This document shows, piece after piece, positions 27,365 through 37,223 of a stretch of 64,000 bases of DNA. This stretch comes from Anaerolineae bacterium (GTDB lineage Bacteria; Chloroflexota; Anaerolineae; Anaerolineales; E44-bin32), in the NCBI GenBank assembly GCA_011174825.1, contig DUEZ01000077.1, positions 1 through 64,000 on the forward strand. The letters run 5' to 3'. Position 1 is the stretch's first letter. Each line of letters starts with the position of its first letter. The notes below the pieces were generated by a model that saw only the letters and a list, made by a program, of their open reading frames with translations, did no database searches and was not told the DNA's origin. Both the position numbers and the translations under genes were made by a program.

Positions 27365-28861
27365 CTAAGGAAGTAAACCTACCCTCTCGTTGAACGAAAT
27401 GATCAAATCATCGATCTCTGGAACCTGACCTTGAATGTTCGTCCAATACTCCCGAAGATACCACTGGTCCATGATCTCTTCGTAGGTTTTACCTTGTTGT
27501 TCAACCCAGGTGAAATATTTTAGGTTGTGAATGCGGCGCTGATCCGTAAAACGTAAATCAAGTAGATTATCTGTGGTCAAGCCTAGAAGGTAGCGGGCAT
27601 GATCAGCTGCGGCTTCACACTCAGTGTACTCACCGTGTTCCTCGTGCATCTCCCGCAATCTACTCTGATAGAGTTCCATTGAATCTGTAAATACCGTCAA
27701 TATGACGTCATGTGGGCCTAATTCATAATACTTGGCAAACTTGATCGCCATCGATAGGTTGGCAATACTCGAAAAACCTAGTAAGTCCAATTGTTCAGTA
27801 AAGGTTTCTGGAACGCCCTGATTTACCAGGTATGCTTTCCCAGTCGGTTCGTTGAACAACCGAGCCAGATTCACGATCACGTTGTCATCAAGTGCCATCA
27901 CGATGTCGGTGTTCTTGACGTTGTGGATCCAAGGTACATGCTTGTCACCAATCCCCTCAATGCGGTGTGCCCCGAAGCCATTCTCGATAAGCGTCGGGCA
28001 TTGAAGAGCTTCTCCGGCTGCGATCTTACTGGTGGGAAAGATTTGCTTCATATAATCGCCGCAACCGATCGTGCCTGCAGAGCCTGTGGTCAACACCACA
28101 CCTCGGTATGCGTCCTGCGGACCTAGCTCAGCTTCCAGCACCTCTTCCATCGCGTGTCCCGTAACCTCATAGTGCCAGAGATAATTGCCGAACTCATCAA
28201 ATTGATTGAAAACAACGATGTCTTGCCGTGTTTGCTTTAACTCCCATGTCTTGTCGAAGATCTCCTTGACATTGGACTCGCTTCCCGGGGTGGCGATCAC
28301 TTCCCCGGCTACCTTTGAAAGCCATTCGAAACGCTCACGGCTCATACCTTCCGGAAGGATGGCGATCGATTCACAAGCTAACAAAGATGCATCATACGCT
28401 CCGCCACGGCAGTAATTTCCGGTCGATGGCCATACCGCTTTATCGGTCGTTGGGTCGAACTGGCCTGTAACCAAGCGAGGGACGAGGCAGCCGAAGGTCG
28501 CTCCGACCTTGTGAGATCCAGTGGGAAACCACTTTCCCACCAAGGCGATAATTCGGGCTTCTACTCCCGTCAGGCTTGTAGGGATTTCGAGGTAGTTCGC
28601 CCCTCCAAAAGAACCGCCCTTGGATACGGGCTCGTTCTTCCATGTGATACGGAAAAGGTTGCGGGACCCCAAATCCCAAAGCCCAATGCCCCGCAACTCC
28701 TCCTTGATCCTTTCGGGGATTAATGCTGGATCTTTCATTTGTGCGAAGGTGGGGATGATGATATCTCGCTCACGTGCCCGCTCAACCGTTCGTTCTAACC
28801 GCTCTTCAGAAACCGAAAGATCAATCATTTGACCGACGGGCTCCTTTCCTGGTCTACTCAA
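27365..28861 (-). CDS. Fold-type II PLP-dependent lyase-like enzyme, function unknown
   Basis: [22 protein letters not shown] (putative PLP lysine), [36 protein letters not shown] (phosphate/substrate loop), [16 protein letters not shown]. Confidence 0.75.
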   Translation of the reverse strand: MSRPGKEPVGQMIDLSVSEERLERTVERARERDIIIPTFAQMKDPALIPERIKEELRGIGLWDLGSRNLFRITWKNEPVSKGGSFGGANYLEIPTSLTGVEARIIALVGKWFPTGSHKVGATFGCLVPRLVTGQFDPTTDKAVWPSTGNYCRGGAYDASLLACESIAILPEGMSRERFEWLSKVAGEVIATPGSESNVKEIFDKTWELKQTRQDIVVFNQFDEFGNYLWHYEVTGHAMEEVLEAELGPQDAYRGVVLTTGSAGTIGCGDYMKQIFPTSKIAAGEALQCPTLIENGFGAHRIEGIGDKHVPWIHNVKNTDIVMALDDNVIVNLARLFNEPTGKAYLVNQGVPETFTEQLDLLGFSSIANLSMAIKFAKYYELGPHDVILTVFTDSMELYQSRLREMHEEHGEYTECEAAADHARYLLGLTTDNLLDLRFTDQRRIHNLKYFTWVEQQGKTYEEIMDQWYLREYWTNIQGQVPEIDDLIISFNERVGLLP

Positions 28862-29811
28862 TCAGATTCAATCGCTTCATGCGTTTCGCGCACAATATAC
28901 AGCGGTCTTCCTTTTACCTCATCATATAACCGACCCACATACTCCCCTAGGATGCCGAGTGAAATCAATTGGACTCCACCTAAGAAGAGTACGGCGATCA
29001 ATGTGGTTGCTTGGCCAAAGAAAGCCTGATTTCCTGCCAGTCTCAGCACAATCACGACCGGAATGGCGAGTGCACTGATACCAGCGCAAACAAATCCGAA
29101 GTATGTCGCAAGTTGGAGAGGGAAGTACGAGAAACCTGTGATGGCGTTCAGCGCGAGGCGCAGCATCTTTCTAAATGGATACTTGGTTTCCCCTGCATAG
29201 CGCGCCGCACGTTTATAGGGTACACCAATTTGTCTGAAGCCTACCCAGGCCGCCATTCCGCGGGGGAACCGATGACGCTCCCGCATGGTATTTAAAGTGT
29301 CCACAACCTTACGATCTAATAGTCGAAAATCACCCGTGTCGAGTGGAATGCTCACATCTGTTATTTGGTTAATCAACCGGTAGAAAAATGCAGCTGTGAT
29401 CTTTTTAAACCAGGATTCTCCTACCCTCTCTTCACGCACCGCGTAGACAACCTCATATCCTTCTCGCCATTTTGTTACCAGGTCGGTGATCACCTCGGGC
29501 GGGTCCTGTAAATCAGCATCCATGATGATGACCACCTCGCCCCGGGAATAATCCAATCCTGCAGTGATGGCGATCTGATGGCCAAAGTTGCGAGCAAAGA
29601 TGACCGCTCGAACACGATTGTCTTCAGCGGACAACGATCGGATGACCTCAGTCGAACCGTCTGTACTGCCATCGTCGACGAGAATCAACTCCCAATGTTC
29701 GCCTAAGTTTTCCATCACTGCACGAACCCGGGGGTAGAGTTCGGGTAGAGATTCAACCTCGTTGTATACGGGAACCGCGATCGAGAAAGTCACAGGTCTT
29801 TTCGAATCCAT
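28858..29811 (-). CDS. Family 2 glycosyltransferase (GtrB/DPM1-like) with C-terminal TM helices
   Basis: [70 protein letters not shown]. Confidence 0.9.
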   Translation of the reverse strand: MDSKRPVTFSIAVPVYNEVESLPELYPRVRAVMENLGEHWELILVDDGSTDGSTEVIRSLSAEDNRVRAVIFARNFGHQIAITAGLDYSRGEVVIIMDADLQDPPEVITDLVTKWREGYEVVYAVREERVGESWFKKITAAFFYRLINQITDVSIPLDTGDFRLLDRKVVDTLNTMRERHRFPRGMAAWVGFRQIGVPYKRAARYAGETKYPFRKMLRLALNAITGFSYFPLQLATYFGFVCAGISALAIPVVIVLRLAGNQAFFGQATTLIAVLFLGGVQLISLGILGEYVGRLYDEVKGRPLYIVRETHEAIESD

Positions 29812-29838
29812 TTTTCCGCCCCTCACAAAAAGCATAGG

Positions 29839-31107
29839 CTAAAGCAAAGCCTTTTCAAGAGCCTCCAGTTTTGGTTCAATGATAATTGCCTCACCGGCTG
29901 CCTTCATCGCGGCGTTTACATCCTTCAATCCACTTCCGGTGTTGAGAACGACGATATTTTCCATCGGTCCAACATGACCGTCGGATAAAGCCCTGATCAA
30001 TCCAGCATACGAGGCTGCACCCGCTGGCTCTGCAAAGACCGCTGCTTTTTGGGCCAATTCCCGCACTGCCTCTAGGATATCCTCATCTTGCACCGCGAGG
30101 AAAGCCCCTCCCGTCTCGGTCGCTGCTCGTACGGCACGTAATCCGTCTCGGGGCAGATCCACAGAGATGCTATCCGCCAAAGTCTGCGCCTTTACAGGCT
30201 TGATCTCTTCTGTCCCGCTTGTGAAGGCATTGTAAATCGCTGCCGATCCATGCGATTGGACCCCATACAATCGGGGAACACGTCCAATCCATCCTAGTTC
30301 GTATAAATCTTTAAACCCTTTATGCAACCCAGAGATGATGTTGCCATCACCGACAGAAACGAACACCACATCGGGAGTCTCCCATTGTAGAGGCGGTTCG
30401 CGAACCATCCCTTCAGCGCGGGTTAATTGCTCACAAATTTCAAAAGCGGCCGTCTTTTTTCCCTCGGCTGTAAAGGGGTTATATCCGGTATTGCGACAGT
30501 ACCACCCGAAAGCCTCAGCGGCTTCCAGGGTGAGGTCAAAGGCTTGATCGTAACTGCCTTCGATCAGGAACACTCGGGCACCAAAGATCAGCAATTGGGC
30601 TACCTTAGCTTGAGGCGCGGTTTGAGGAGCAAGGATCACCGCCGGCATCCCGACTGCCGCAGCCATCCCAGCCAGCGCTGCGCCGGCGTTCCCGGTGGAG
30701 GCCGTGACCACCACCTCTGCTCCGATGGCCTGTGCTCTTGCGACAACGACTGCGCTGGCACGGTCTTTGAACGACGCGGTGGGGTTTCGCCCATCGTCTT
30801 TCAACCACAGATTGGACAAACCCAGTTCCTCCGCCAATCTGGAGGGAGCAAAGAGCGGTGTCCAGCCAACGGCGCGCAAGGGAGTGTCGAGATGGCCAGG
30901 ATCATCCACAGGGAGAAGCGGCAAGTAACGCCAAATTGAGCTCTCTGTCGAAGCCATCAAATCTGAAAGTTTAGTCCGATCACGGATGCGCTCATAATCG
31001 AGGGTGATATCGAGGTTACCGCCATCTACTGGACAGGTGTAGGTAACCGCATCCGGATCGTACTCTGCACCGCACATTGAACAGCGATAGCCCAGGAAGG
31101 TGCCCAA
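29839..31107 (-). CDS. thrC: Threonine synthase-like PLP enzyme with N-terminal zinc ribbon
   Basis: YRCSMCGAEYDPDAVTYTCPVDGG; LWLKDDGRNPTASFKDRASAVV; TASTGNAGAALAGMAA. Confidence 0.82.
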   Translation of the reverse strand: MGTFLGYRCSMCGAEYDPDAVTYTCPVDGGNLDITLDYERIRDRTKLSDLMASTESSIWRYLPLLPVDDPGHLDTPLRAVGWTPLFAPSRLAEELGLSNLWLKDDGRNPTASFKDRASAVVVARAQAIGAEVVVTASTGNAGAALAGMAAAVGMPAVILAPQTAPQAKVAQLLIFGARVFLIEGSYDQAFDLTLEAAEAFGWYCRNTGYNPFTAEGKKTAAFEICEQLTRAEGMVREPPLQWETPDVVFVSVGDGNIISGLHKGFKDLYELGWIGRVPRLYGVQSHGSAAIYNAFTSGTEEIKPVKAQTLADSISVDLPRDGLRAVRAATETGGAFLAVQDEDILEAVRELAQKAAVFAEPAGAASYAGLIRALSDGHVGPMENIVVLNTGSGLKDVNAAMKAAGEAIIIEPKLEALEKALL

Positions 31108-31108
31108 T

Positions 31109-32098
31109 CTATTCCCCTCCCGATTCGCCGGGGATGAACAAAGTGCCTAAAGCACCAGGAGGTCTTACTCTGAGCAGCTGCCGTAATCGAGATTGGAACC
31201 TTCGAGGCGCAAGTACGATGAGACGATCGGTTGCGTCACTGCCAACCAACAACAAGACCGCGATCATCAACACCCAGGGTGTGGCATTGAATACAACCAC
31301 TGATTCTTCAGGGAAGCTTCGTTGTAGAGCCGCCGCCAAAGCTTTGCTCGCACCAAATAGCAACGCGCCAAAAGCTCCACGAATAGGTGACCAACCCCCA
31401 AAGATGACAATTGCCAAAGCGATCCAACCAAGACCACGGGTGTGGCCTTCGCTCCAGCCGAGTTTGATGTCAAGGGAATACGCTGCACCAGCGATACCAA
31501 CCAACGATCCGCCAACCAAAGTATAGATATAGCGTAATCGATTGACGTTAATGCCCCGCACAAAGCCCGCCTCAGGCCGCTCACCTGCGCTACGTAATCG
31601 AAGGCCATGTTGGGTTCGGAACATCCACCACCAAGTTATACCTACCAGAATGAATGCAAAGTAGACCACCGGATCGTGGTCAAAAAATATAGGGCCAAGG
31701 ATGGGGATGTCCTTCAACAGCGGAATGCCAAGATGCGAAACTTTCTGGCCAGGGATTCGAGTATAGTTTTGACCCAGGAAGGCACTAAGTTCATCACCAA
31801 GCAATGTCAATACAAAGCCAACAGCAAATTGATCCTTGCGTAGACGAATAGAGCCAAAGGCGATGATAAAGGCGAACAGGGCGCCCACCCCAGCTGCCGC
31901 TAGAAATCCCACCCATACACTCTCGCTAAGCAGACCTGCGACAAAACCAACCATAGCGGACAGTAGCATGGTGCCATCAAGCGAAAGGTTCACCACCCCT
32001 GCTCGTTCTGTAATGGTCTCCCCGCAGACTGCAATCGCGAGAGGGGTGGATTGCAGCACGATCGATGATAGTATCCTTACTAATTCCGAATCACTCAT
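31109..32098 (-). CDS. BMP-type (nucleoside) ABC transporter permease
   Basis: STPLAIAVCGETITERAGVVNLSLDGTMLLSAMVGFV; FGALLFGASKALAAALQ. Confidence 0.88.
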   Translation of the reverse strand: MSDSELVRILSSIVLQSTPLAIAVCGETITERAGVVNLSLDGTMLLSAMVGFVAGLLSESVWVGFLAAAGVGALFAFIIAFGSIRLRKDQFAVGFVLTLLGDELSAFLGQNYTRIPGQKVSHLGIPLLKDIPILGPIFFDHDPVVYFAFILVGITWWWMFRTQHGLRLRSAGERPEAGFVRGINVNRLRYIYTLVGGSLVGIAGAAYSLDIKLGWSEGHTRGLGWIALAIVIFGGWSPIRGAFGALLFGASKALAAALQRSFPEESVVVFNATPWVLMIAVLLLVGSDATDRLIVLAPRRFQSRLRQLLRVRPPGALGTLFIPGESGGE

Positions 32099-33146
32099 CT
32101 GGTCTTGAGCCTACCCTCCTCTCATCAAACCTTTTTAATTGTCGAAGCTCACCAAAAAGCAACACCATCAAAACCAATACACCGGTGAGAATACCGCCTA
32201 AGGACGAATGTAGCTGAGTCCTAAGTTGAAGCGTAATACTGCCATTGAGCACAGCTGAGAAGAAAAACGCAATGAATGGGATTAGCAGAACACGAAAAGC
32301 ACTCAACATAACCACTAAAAGAGCAAGATAACCGATCCCACCCGAGATGCTCTGCCGTAGACTATCAAACCAACTCGTCACACGAACGGCACCAGCCAAT
32401 CCAGCCAATGCCCCGCAGAACATTAACGCCAGGATCGTCTCCCTTTCACTGGAAACCCCTAGCAAAAAAGCGGATGACGGGTTTTTACCAAGGGCCTTCA
32501 GCTTTAGTCCCCAATAACTTCCTCGCAAGAGGAGAAAGACGACAACAACCGCAGCGATCAGCATCACAACCGAGATTGGGCTCAGACGCGAATCACCGTA
32601 CAAGGGTAAAAGGGCTTTGGCCGGGAACGGCACTGTGCCGCGAAATGTGCCGCCCTCCGGCGGCTGCCATGGTCCTGAGATCAAATAATTGGTAAAGATG
32701 ATGGCGAGGTTGTTGAGTGCCAAACCGCCGAAGATCTCGTGAACCTTACCGCGTGTCTTCAGGATAGCGGTTACACCCGCCCAGATTGCACCCGCGAACA
32801 TTGCAGCCAGGATTTCGAAGGTAATCTGCATCGGACCGGGGAAATTAAATTTCAGCGCCACCCAGCTTGCGGCGATTGCGCCAATGACAATTTGCCCTTC
32901 CACACCGATGTTCCATAATCCTGCAGTGAATGTCACCACGAGACCTACAGAGGCAAGGGCAATCGGTACCCAGAAGGCAGCCACGCTCAGCACCCTCGAT
33001 GGGTCACCAAAAGCACCCTGTAACATTGCCCCAAATCCTACTTGGGGGCTGACACCGAACACAACCAATAGCAGTCCCGTGATGACAAGCGCGATAAGGA
33101 CTGGCACCGTCGGCCACAGATGACGAGCAATCCGACCTAGACTCAT
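32091..33146 (-). CDS. BMP-type (nucleoside) ABC transporter permease
   Basis: TFTAGLWNIGVEGQIVIGAIAASWVAL; GLALNNLAIIFTNYLISGPWQPPEGG; multiple TM segments. Confidence 0.88.
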   Translation of the reverse strand: MSLGRIARHLWPTVPVLIALVITGLLLVVFGVSPQVGFGAMLQGAFGDPSRVLSVAAFWVPIALASVGLVVTFTAGLWNIGVEGQIVIGAIAASWVALKFNFPGPMQITFEILAAMFAGAIWAGVTAILKTRGKVHEIFGGLALNNLAIIFTNYLISGPWQPPEGGTFRGTVPFPAKALLPLYGDSRLSPISVVMLIAAVVVVFLLLRGSYWGLKLKALGKNPSSAFLLGVSSERETILALMFCGALAGLAGAVRVTSWFDSLRQSISGGIGYLALLVVMLSAFRVLLIPFIAFFFSAVLNGSITLQLRTQLHSSLGGILTGVLVLMVLLFGELRQLKRFDERRVGSRPDE

Positions 33147-34606
33147 TGCTCCCCTCCGATGAGATGACCGATCTCGTCGGCCGTCGTCTCGGTTGCGGTG
33201 ACAATACGTGACATCATACCTCCAGAAAAAGCTGCAATCCGATCACTACGTTCCACCAACTCGTCAAGATCCGCGGAGTAGAACAAGATGGAGCCACCCT
33301 CTTCAACCCGATTAACTAACAGCTGCCAGATCCATTGTGCGGAAAGGACATCCAAACCCCGTGTCGGATGTTCGAGTAAAAGAAGCTTCAATGGGCTCCG
33401 TAGTAGCGCAAAAAGGGCTCGCTGCTGGTTTCCACCGGAGAGCTCATGAACTAGCGTCTCGGGCCGCCCGACGATTTGATACTTGTCAATTTGTGACTGC
33501 GTTTCCCTTTGGAAATAATTCCAATCCACCACAAAACCCTGTTGGGGTCTAGCTAGAGCCATATGTTCTGTTAAACTTAAGCCGGCAACCAATCCCTCCT
33601 CCAGACGACCGGCGGGCAGGTAGGCGACACTTGCTGCTCGCATTTGGTGATAGGAAAAGCGTGTCACGTCTTCCCTGTCCAAGATGATCTTACCCCGTTT
33701 AGGCTGGATCAAACCAGCACAAGCTTGTAAAAGTAATTTTTGACCGCTACCTTCTAATCCCGCCAGTCCAAAGACCTCCCCCGCTCGAACGTTCAGATTG
33801 ATCTCGGTCACAGTGAGTCGTTCACCTTCGAACTCAACTTGACTCAGCTCGAGCAGATTCTGCTCACGGATATATGAGACGCGTGAACTACGCGGAGGTA
33901 TCTCTTTGAACATCAACTGCACCAAACGCTCGGTTGAACATGGGATATCCACTGCACCCACAAATTTCCCTTTACACAACACCAAGACATGATCACATAA
34001 TTCCTGAACTTCCGAGAGCTTATGAGAAACTAGAATGACGGTCTTGCCTGATTCCTTAGCAAGCTTCCGAATGGACGTGAAAAGACCTTCCTTTTGATCC
34101 GCACTGATACCTGTGGTGGGCTCATCTAAGATGAGCACTTCTGCACCTAGAGCCAGCAAACGCAGGAGTTCGAGTTGTTGGCGTTCACCGATGGACAGCG
34201 TATCGATGAAGGCTTGAGGGTCGATCTCAAAACCCAACTGAGAGGCATTCTCGATCATCTCCGAGGTTGCCCCGGAGTACGCAAGATTGATCCTTGAATC
34301 ACGTCCTAAAAGATAATTCTCCACCGCTCGCATCGAGGGCACATCGAGAGGATCCTGATAGATCATACCCACACCATTTGCGAGGGCTTCTGCTGGGGAG
34401 CTAAACTTCACATCTTTGTCATCAAGTTCGATTTGTCCACTATCCGGTTGATGATACCCGGATAGAATCTTCATCAACGTGGATTTACCTGCCCCGTTCT
34501 CACCAAGCAACCCGTAAATCTGGCCCGGTTCAAGAACGAGGCTGATCCCATCATTGGCTTTCACTTGACCAAAATACTTGCGGATATCGCGAATTGCTAC
34601 TTTCAT
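33143..34606 (-). CDS. BMP-type ABC transporter ATP-binding protein (duplicated ATPase domains)
   Basis: LLGENGAGKSTLMKILSGYHQPDSG, LSIGERQQLELLRLLALGAEVLILDEPTTGI; second half GLEGSGQKLLLQACAGL, ELSGGNQQRALFALL. Confidence 0.93.
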   Translation of the reverse strand: MKVAIRDIRKYFGQVKANDGISLVLEPGQIYGLLGENGAGKSTLMKILSGYHQPDSGQIELDDKDVKFSSPAEALANGVGMIYQDPLDVPSMRAVENYLLGRDSRINLAYSGATSEMIENASQLGFEIDPQAFIDTLSIGERQQLELLRLLALGAEVLILDEPTTGISADQKEGLFTSIRKLAKESGKTVILVSHKLSEVQELCDHVLVLCKGKFVGAVDIPCSTERLVQLMFKEIPPRSSRVSYIREQNLLELSQVEFEGERLTVTEINLNVRAGEVFGLAGLEGSGQKLLLQACAGLIQPKRGKIILDREDVTRFSYHQMRAASVAYLPAGRLEEGLVAGLSLTEHMALARPQQGFVVDWNYFQRETQSQIDKYQIVGRPETLVHELSGGNQQRALFALLRSPLKLLLLEHPTRGLDVLSAQWIWQLLVNRVEEGGSILFYSADLDELVERSDRIAAFSGGMMSRIVTATETTADEIGHLIGGEQ

Positions 34607-34649
34607 GTCGTCTTAATTCTTTCACCACATTGACTGGAATCGGGGTAGA

Positions 34650-34675
34650 GGAGAGCGACGAGTATGTCGCTCTCC
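34650..34675 (-). terminator. Hairpin between binding-protein and ATPase genes (possible attenuator / mRNA 3' stabiliser)
   Basis: ggagagcgac-gagtat-gtcgctctcc perfect 10-bp stem in the 34607-34700 intergenic gap. Confidence 0.5.
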
Positions 34676-34700
34676 ATCCCACCCTTTATAAATTTCTTAC

Positions 34701-35909
34701 CTATTCGCTGGATCCCTCCATGCCCTCAAGCAACTTTGGCAAGTACCAGATCTGCTTGTCTGATGCTATTTCACCATCTGCCAAGTAAGGCGTGCCATCC
34801 TGAAGGTTAATCGGGCCTTTCCAGATCACAATATCGCCCGAGGCTAGTCCAGAAATAAAGTCATCGAGATCAGCCTTCATCTCTGCCGTCAGTCCAGGGC
34901 CATCGACCCAACCGACGTGGCTCTTATCCTCATCGGTCAGATTATCCCAATAGGCCGGGTTCCATTCCCAAGATTGGGTAAAGGTACCGTCACTAACTGC
35001 TTGGGCAGTTGCGAGGTAAGCAGGGCCCCAATTGAAGAAGGGCACTCCGAGGCAGATCTCCGGTTTTTCCTCGCAACCACCCTCATAGTCATAGGGAACC
35101 GCCCACACCTTCTCGCCTTGGTCAGCACGCTGACCCGCGACGACAATCCCTTCGGTGGTGTCGATCCCGCTGATCACGACATCTACTCCGCCATCAAAGA
35201 AACCAGTGACGACTTCCGTGGGATCCAATGTCACACCTGGAATGTTGAACCAGAATCCGATCCAGGTTACCTCGTACCCCAGGTCATCCGGATCCAAACC
35301 ACGATAGTTTTCATAGCAATAGCGTGCGCCGAGGTATGCAGAGGCGGTCAAACGTCGGGTTTCAAAGTTGATCAAGGGACCTAAATAGGCGATCTTGCCG
35401 GTTTCGGTCGCCAAGGAGGCAGCGCAACCAGCAATGGCCTTCATATCTGGCATGCGCCCCATGATATTACCCTCATTCGATGGCGCTTTGCCCGCATCCA
35501 TTCCATCAGACCATGCATCGTCGCCGGAGATGCTGATGAAGGTGACATCTGGATACTTATTCGCTGCTCCTATAGTGTCTTCCTCGAACTCATCGGAAGT
35601 GGTAAAGATTAAAGTCGCGCCCTGATCAACCATGTCGTCCACAACGCCTTCCAGTGTTGCCTCGGGTTTGTCGGCAGGGTTGAGGCTTTCGAAGACAATC
35701 ATGCGCGCCCCTGGCAGGCTCTCTTCAACATAGAGACCTCCCTCATAATGGGCTTGGCTCCATCCTCGATCGTTTTTGGGTCCAACCAAGATCACGCCGA
35801 AGGCGAACTCCTCGGGGGGAGCTTCGGTTGCTGGGGTACCACATGCCGTGGCAAGCAACGCGAAAATCGTCACAAGGAAGGCGACTCGTCCCATCTTAGA
35901 ATGCAACAT
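34701..35909 (-). CDS. BMP family ABC transporter substrate-binding lipoprotein
   Basis: Signal peptide/lipobox FALLATACGTP; FGVILVGPKNDRGWSQAHYEGGLYVEESL. Confidence 0.9.
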   Translation of the reverse strand: MLHSKMGRVAFLVTIFALLATACGTPATEAPPEEFAFGVILVGPKNDRGWSQAHYEGGLYVEESLPGARMIVFESLNPADKPEATLEGVVDDMVDQGATLIFTTSDEFEEDTIGAANKYPDVTFISISGDDAWSDGMDAGKAPSNEGNIMGRMPDMKAIAGCAASLATETGKIAYLGPLINFETRRLTASAYLGARYCYENYRGLDPDDLGYEVTWIGFWFNIPGVTLDPTEVVTGFFDGGVDVVISGIDTTEGIVVAGQRADQGEKVWAVPYDYEGGCEEKPEICLGVPFFNWGPAYLATAQAVSDGTFTQSWEWNPAYWDNLTDEDKSHVGWVDGPGLTAEMKADLDDFISGLASGDIVIWKGPINLQDGTPYLADGEIASDKQIWYLPKLLEGMEGSSE

Positions 35910-36047
35910 CTTATCCTCCTCCTACAGAAAGAATGTTTTGGGATTGAAGAGTTTCACGAACTCACTGAGTAAAGTTCAATAAGCACCTCCTGAAAAAGTG
36001 CGGATTTGATAAGAATTCTGTAACCAGATTCATCCCAATCCTACATC

Positions 36048-37028
36048 TCAGCGCATCGTTAGCGCCATCACCGCTTTCTGAACATGCAGTCGGTTCTCGG
36101 CCTCATCGAAGACAACGCTATGTGGTCCATCGATCACCCCATCGGTGACCTCAATGTTGCGATCGGCTGGAAGAGGATGCATGTAGATTGCATTCTCTTT
36201 AGCAAGGGCCACCTTTCGCTCGTCCGTGATCCAGTCCTGATACTGATCTTGGATTCGCTTGCCTTCATCAGGATCGGTGGTTGTACACAATGGACCCCAA
36301 GACTTTGCATAAAGGATATCGGCGTCCTTGAACGCCGTCTCCATGTCATCCACTACCTCGAAGGCTGTGTTGTACTTCCGTGCTTGTTCTCGCGCCTGAT
36401 CCATAACCTCAGGCATAAGCTTGAATTCAGGCGGGTGCGCCAGCACGAGATCCAAGCCGAAGCGCGGCATCTGTAGGATGAGTGATTGTGGTACCGAAAT
36501 CGGTTTCAAATAGGAGGCCGCATAAGCCCAGGAGACCACCATCCGCTTTCCCTGCAGATCACGACCCTTCTTCTCCATGATGGTCAATAGATCGGCCAGA
36601 ATCTGAAAGGGATGATAGAAGTCACATTGCATATTGAGGACTGGAACGCGAGATGCCTCTGCAACAAGATTGAGATAACGATTGCCAATTCCCCAGTCAA
36701 CATGCCGGATCGCGATCCCATCGAAATAGCGACCGAAGATGTCTCCCATTTCCTTTTCGGTATCGCCGTGTGATATCTGCGTGGTCCTCGACTCAATGAA
36801 GGCGGCATGCCCACCGAGTTGAGCCATCCCCGCTTCGAAGGAGCCACGTGTACGGGTGCTGGAAAAGAAGAACAACATCGCCAGCACCTTATCGCGCAAG
36901 TATGGATGGGGCTCACCCAAGGCGCGCTTACGCTTCAAATCAAAGGCCACATCGATCACAGTCTCGACTTCTTCTTTGCTGAAATCAAGATCGCTGATGA
37001 GGTTTCTACCTCGAAGGTCGGTTTGCAT
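36048..37028 (-). CDS. Knotted carbamoyltransferase (YgeW / AOTC-SOTC-like)
   Basis: FFSSTRTRGSFEAGMAQLGGHAAFIESRTTQISHGDTEKE; MQCDFYHPFQILADLLTI; MVVSWAYAASYLKPISVPQSLILQMPRFGLDLVLAHP matches the YgeW-type MTWAYSPSYGKPLSVPQG region; MHPLPADRNIEV. Confidence 0.82.
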   Translation of the reverse strand: MQTDLRGRNLISDLDFSKEEVETVIDVAFDLKRKRALGEPHPYLRDKVLAMLFFFSSTRTRGSFEAGMAQLGGHAAFIESRTTQISHGDTEKEMGDIFGRYFDGIAIRHVDWGIGNRYLNLVAEASRVPVLNMQCDFYHPFQILADLLTIMEKKGRDLQGKRMVVSWAYAASYLKPISVPQSLILQMPRFGLDLVLAHPPEFKLMPEVMDQAREQARKYNTAFEVVDDMETAFKDADILYAKSWGPLCTTTDPDEGKRIQDQYQDWITDERKVALAKENAIYMHPLPADRNIEVTDGVIDGPHSVVFDEAENRLHVQKAVMALTMR

Positions 37029-37063
37029 TTGGATCCACTCTCCTAAATCTTATATGCGAAAGA

Positions 37064-37223
37064 TAGGGATCTGGGATCAGGGACTAGGGATGAGTAAGGT
37101 GCTTGGGCGCTTTGGCACCACGGCACCTAGGTGTCATCAGGATCAACCCAGGTGCCCTGGTGCCCATGTGACCTGGTGCCCTATCAGTTCCTGATCCCTA
37201 ATCCCCGATCCCTAATCCCATCC
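37064..37223. repeat. 160-bp imperfect inverted repeat between the two carbamoyltransferases
   Basis: Left agggatctgggatcagggactagggatgag; right ctgatccctaatccccgatccctaatccc; internal ggcaccacggcacctaggtg / cccaggtgccctggtgcc. Confidence 0.7.

Noticed and set aside
35910-36047. Purine riboswitch upstream of the BMP-type importer
   Set aside because: No three-way-junction consensus of purine or preQ1/guanidine-type aptamers recognisable by eye; a cmsearch would be needed.
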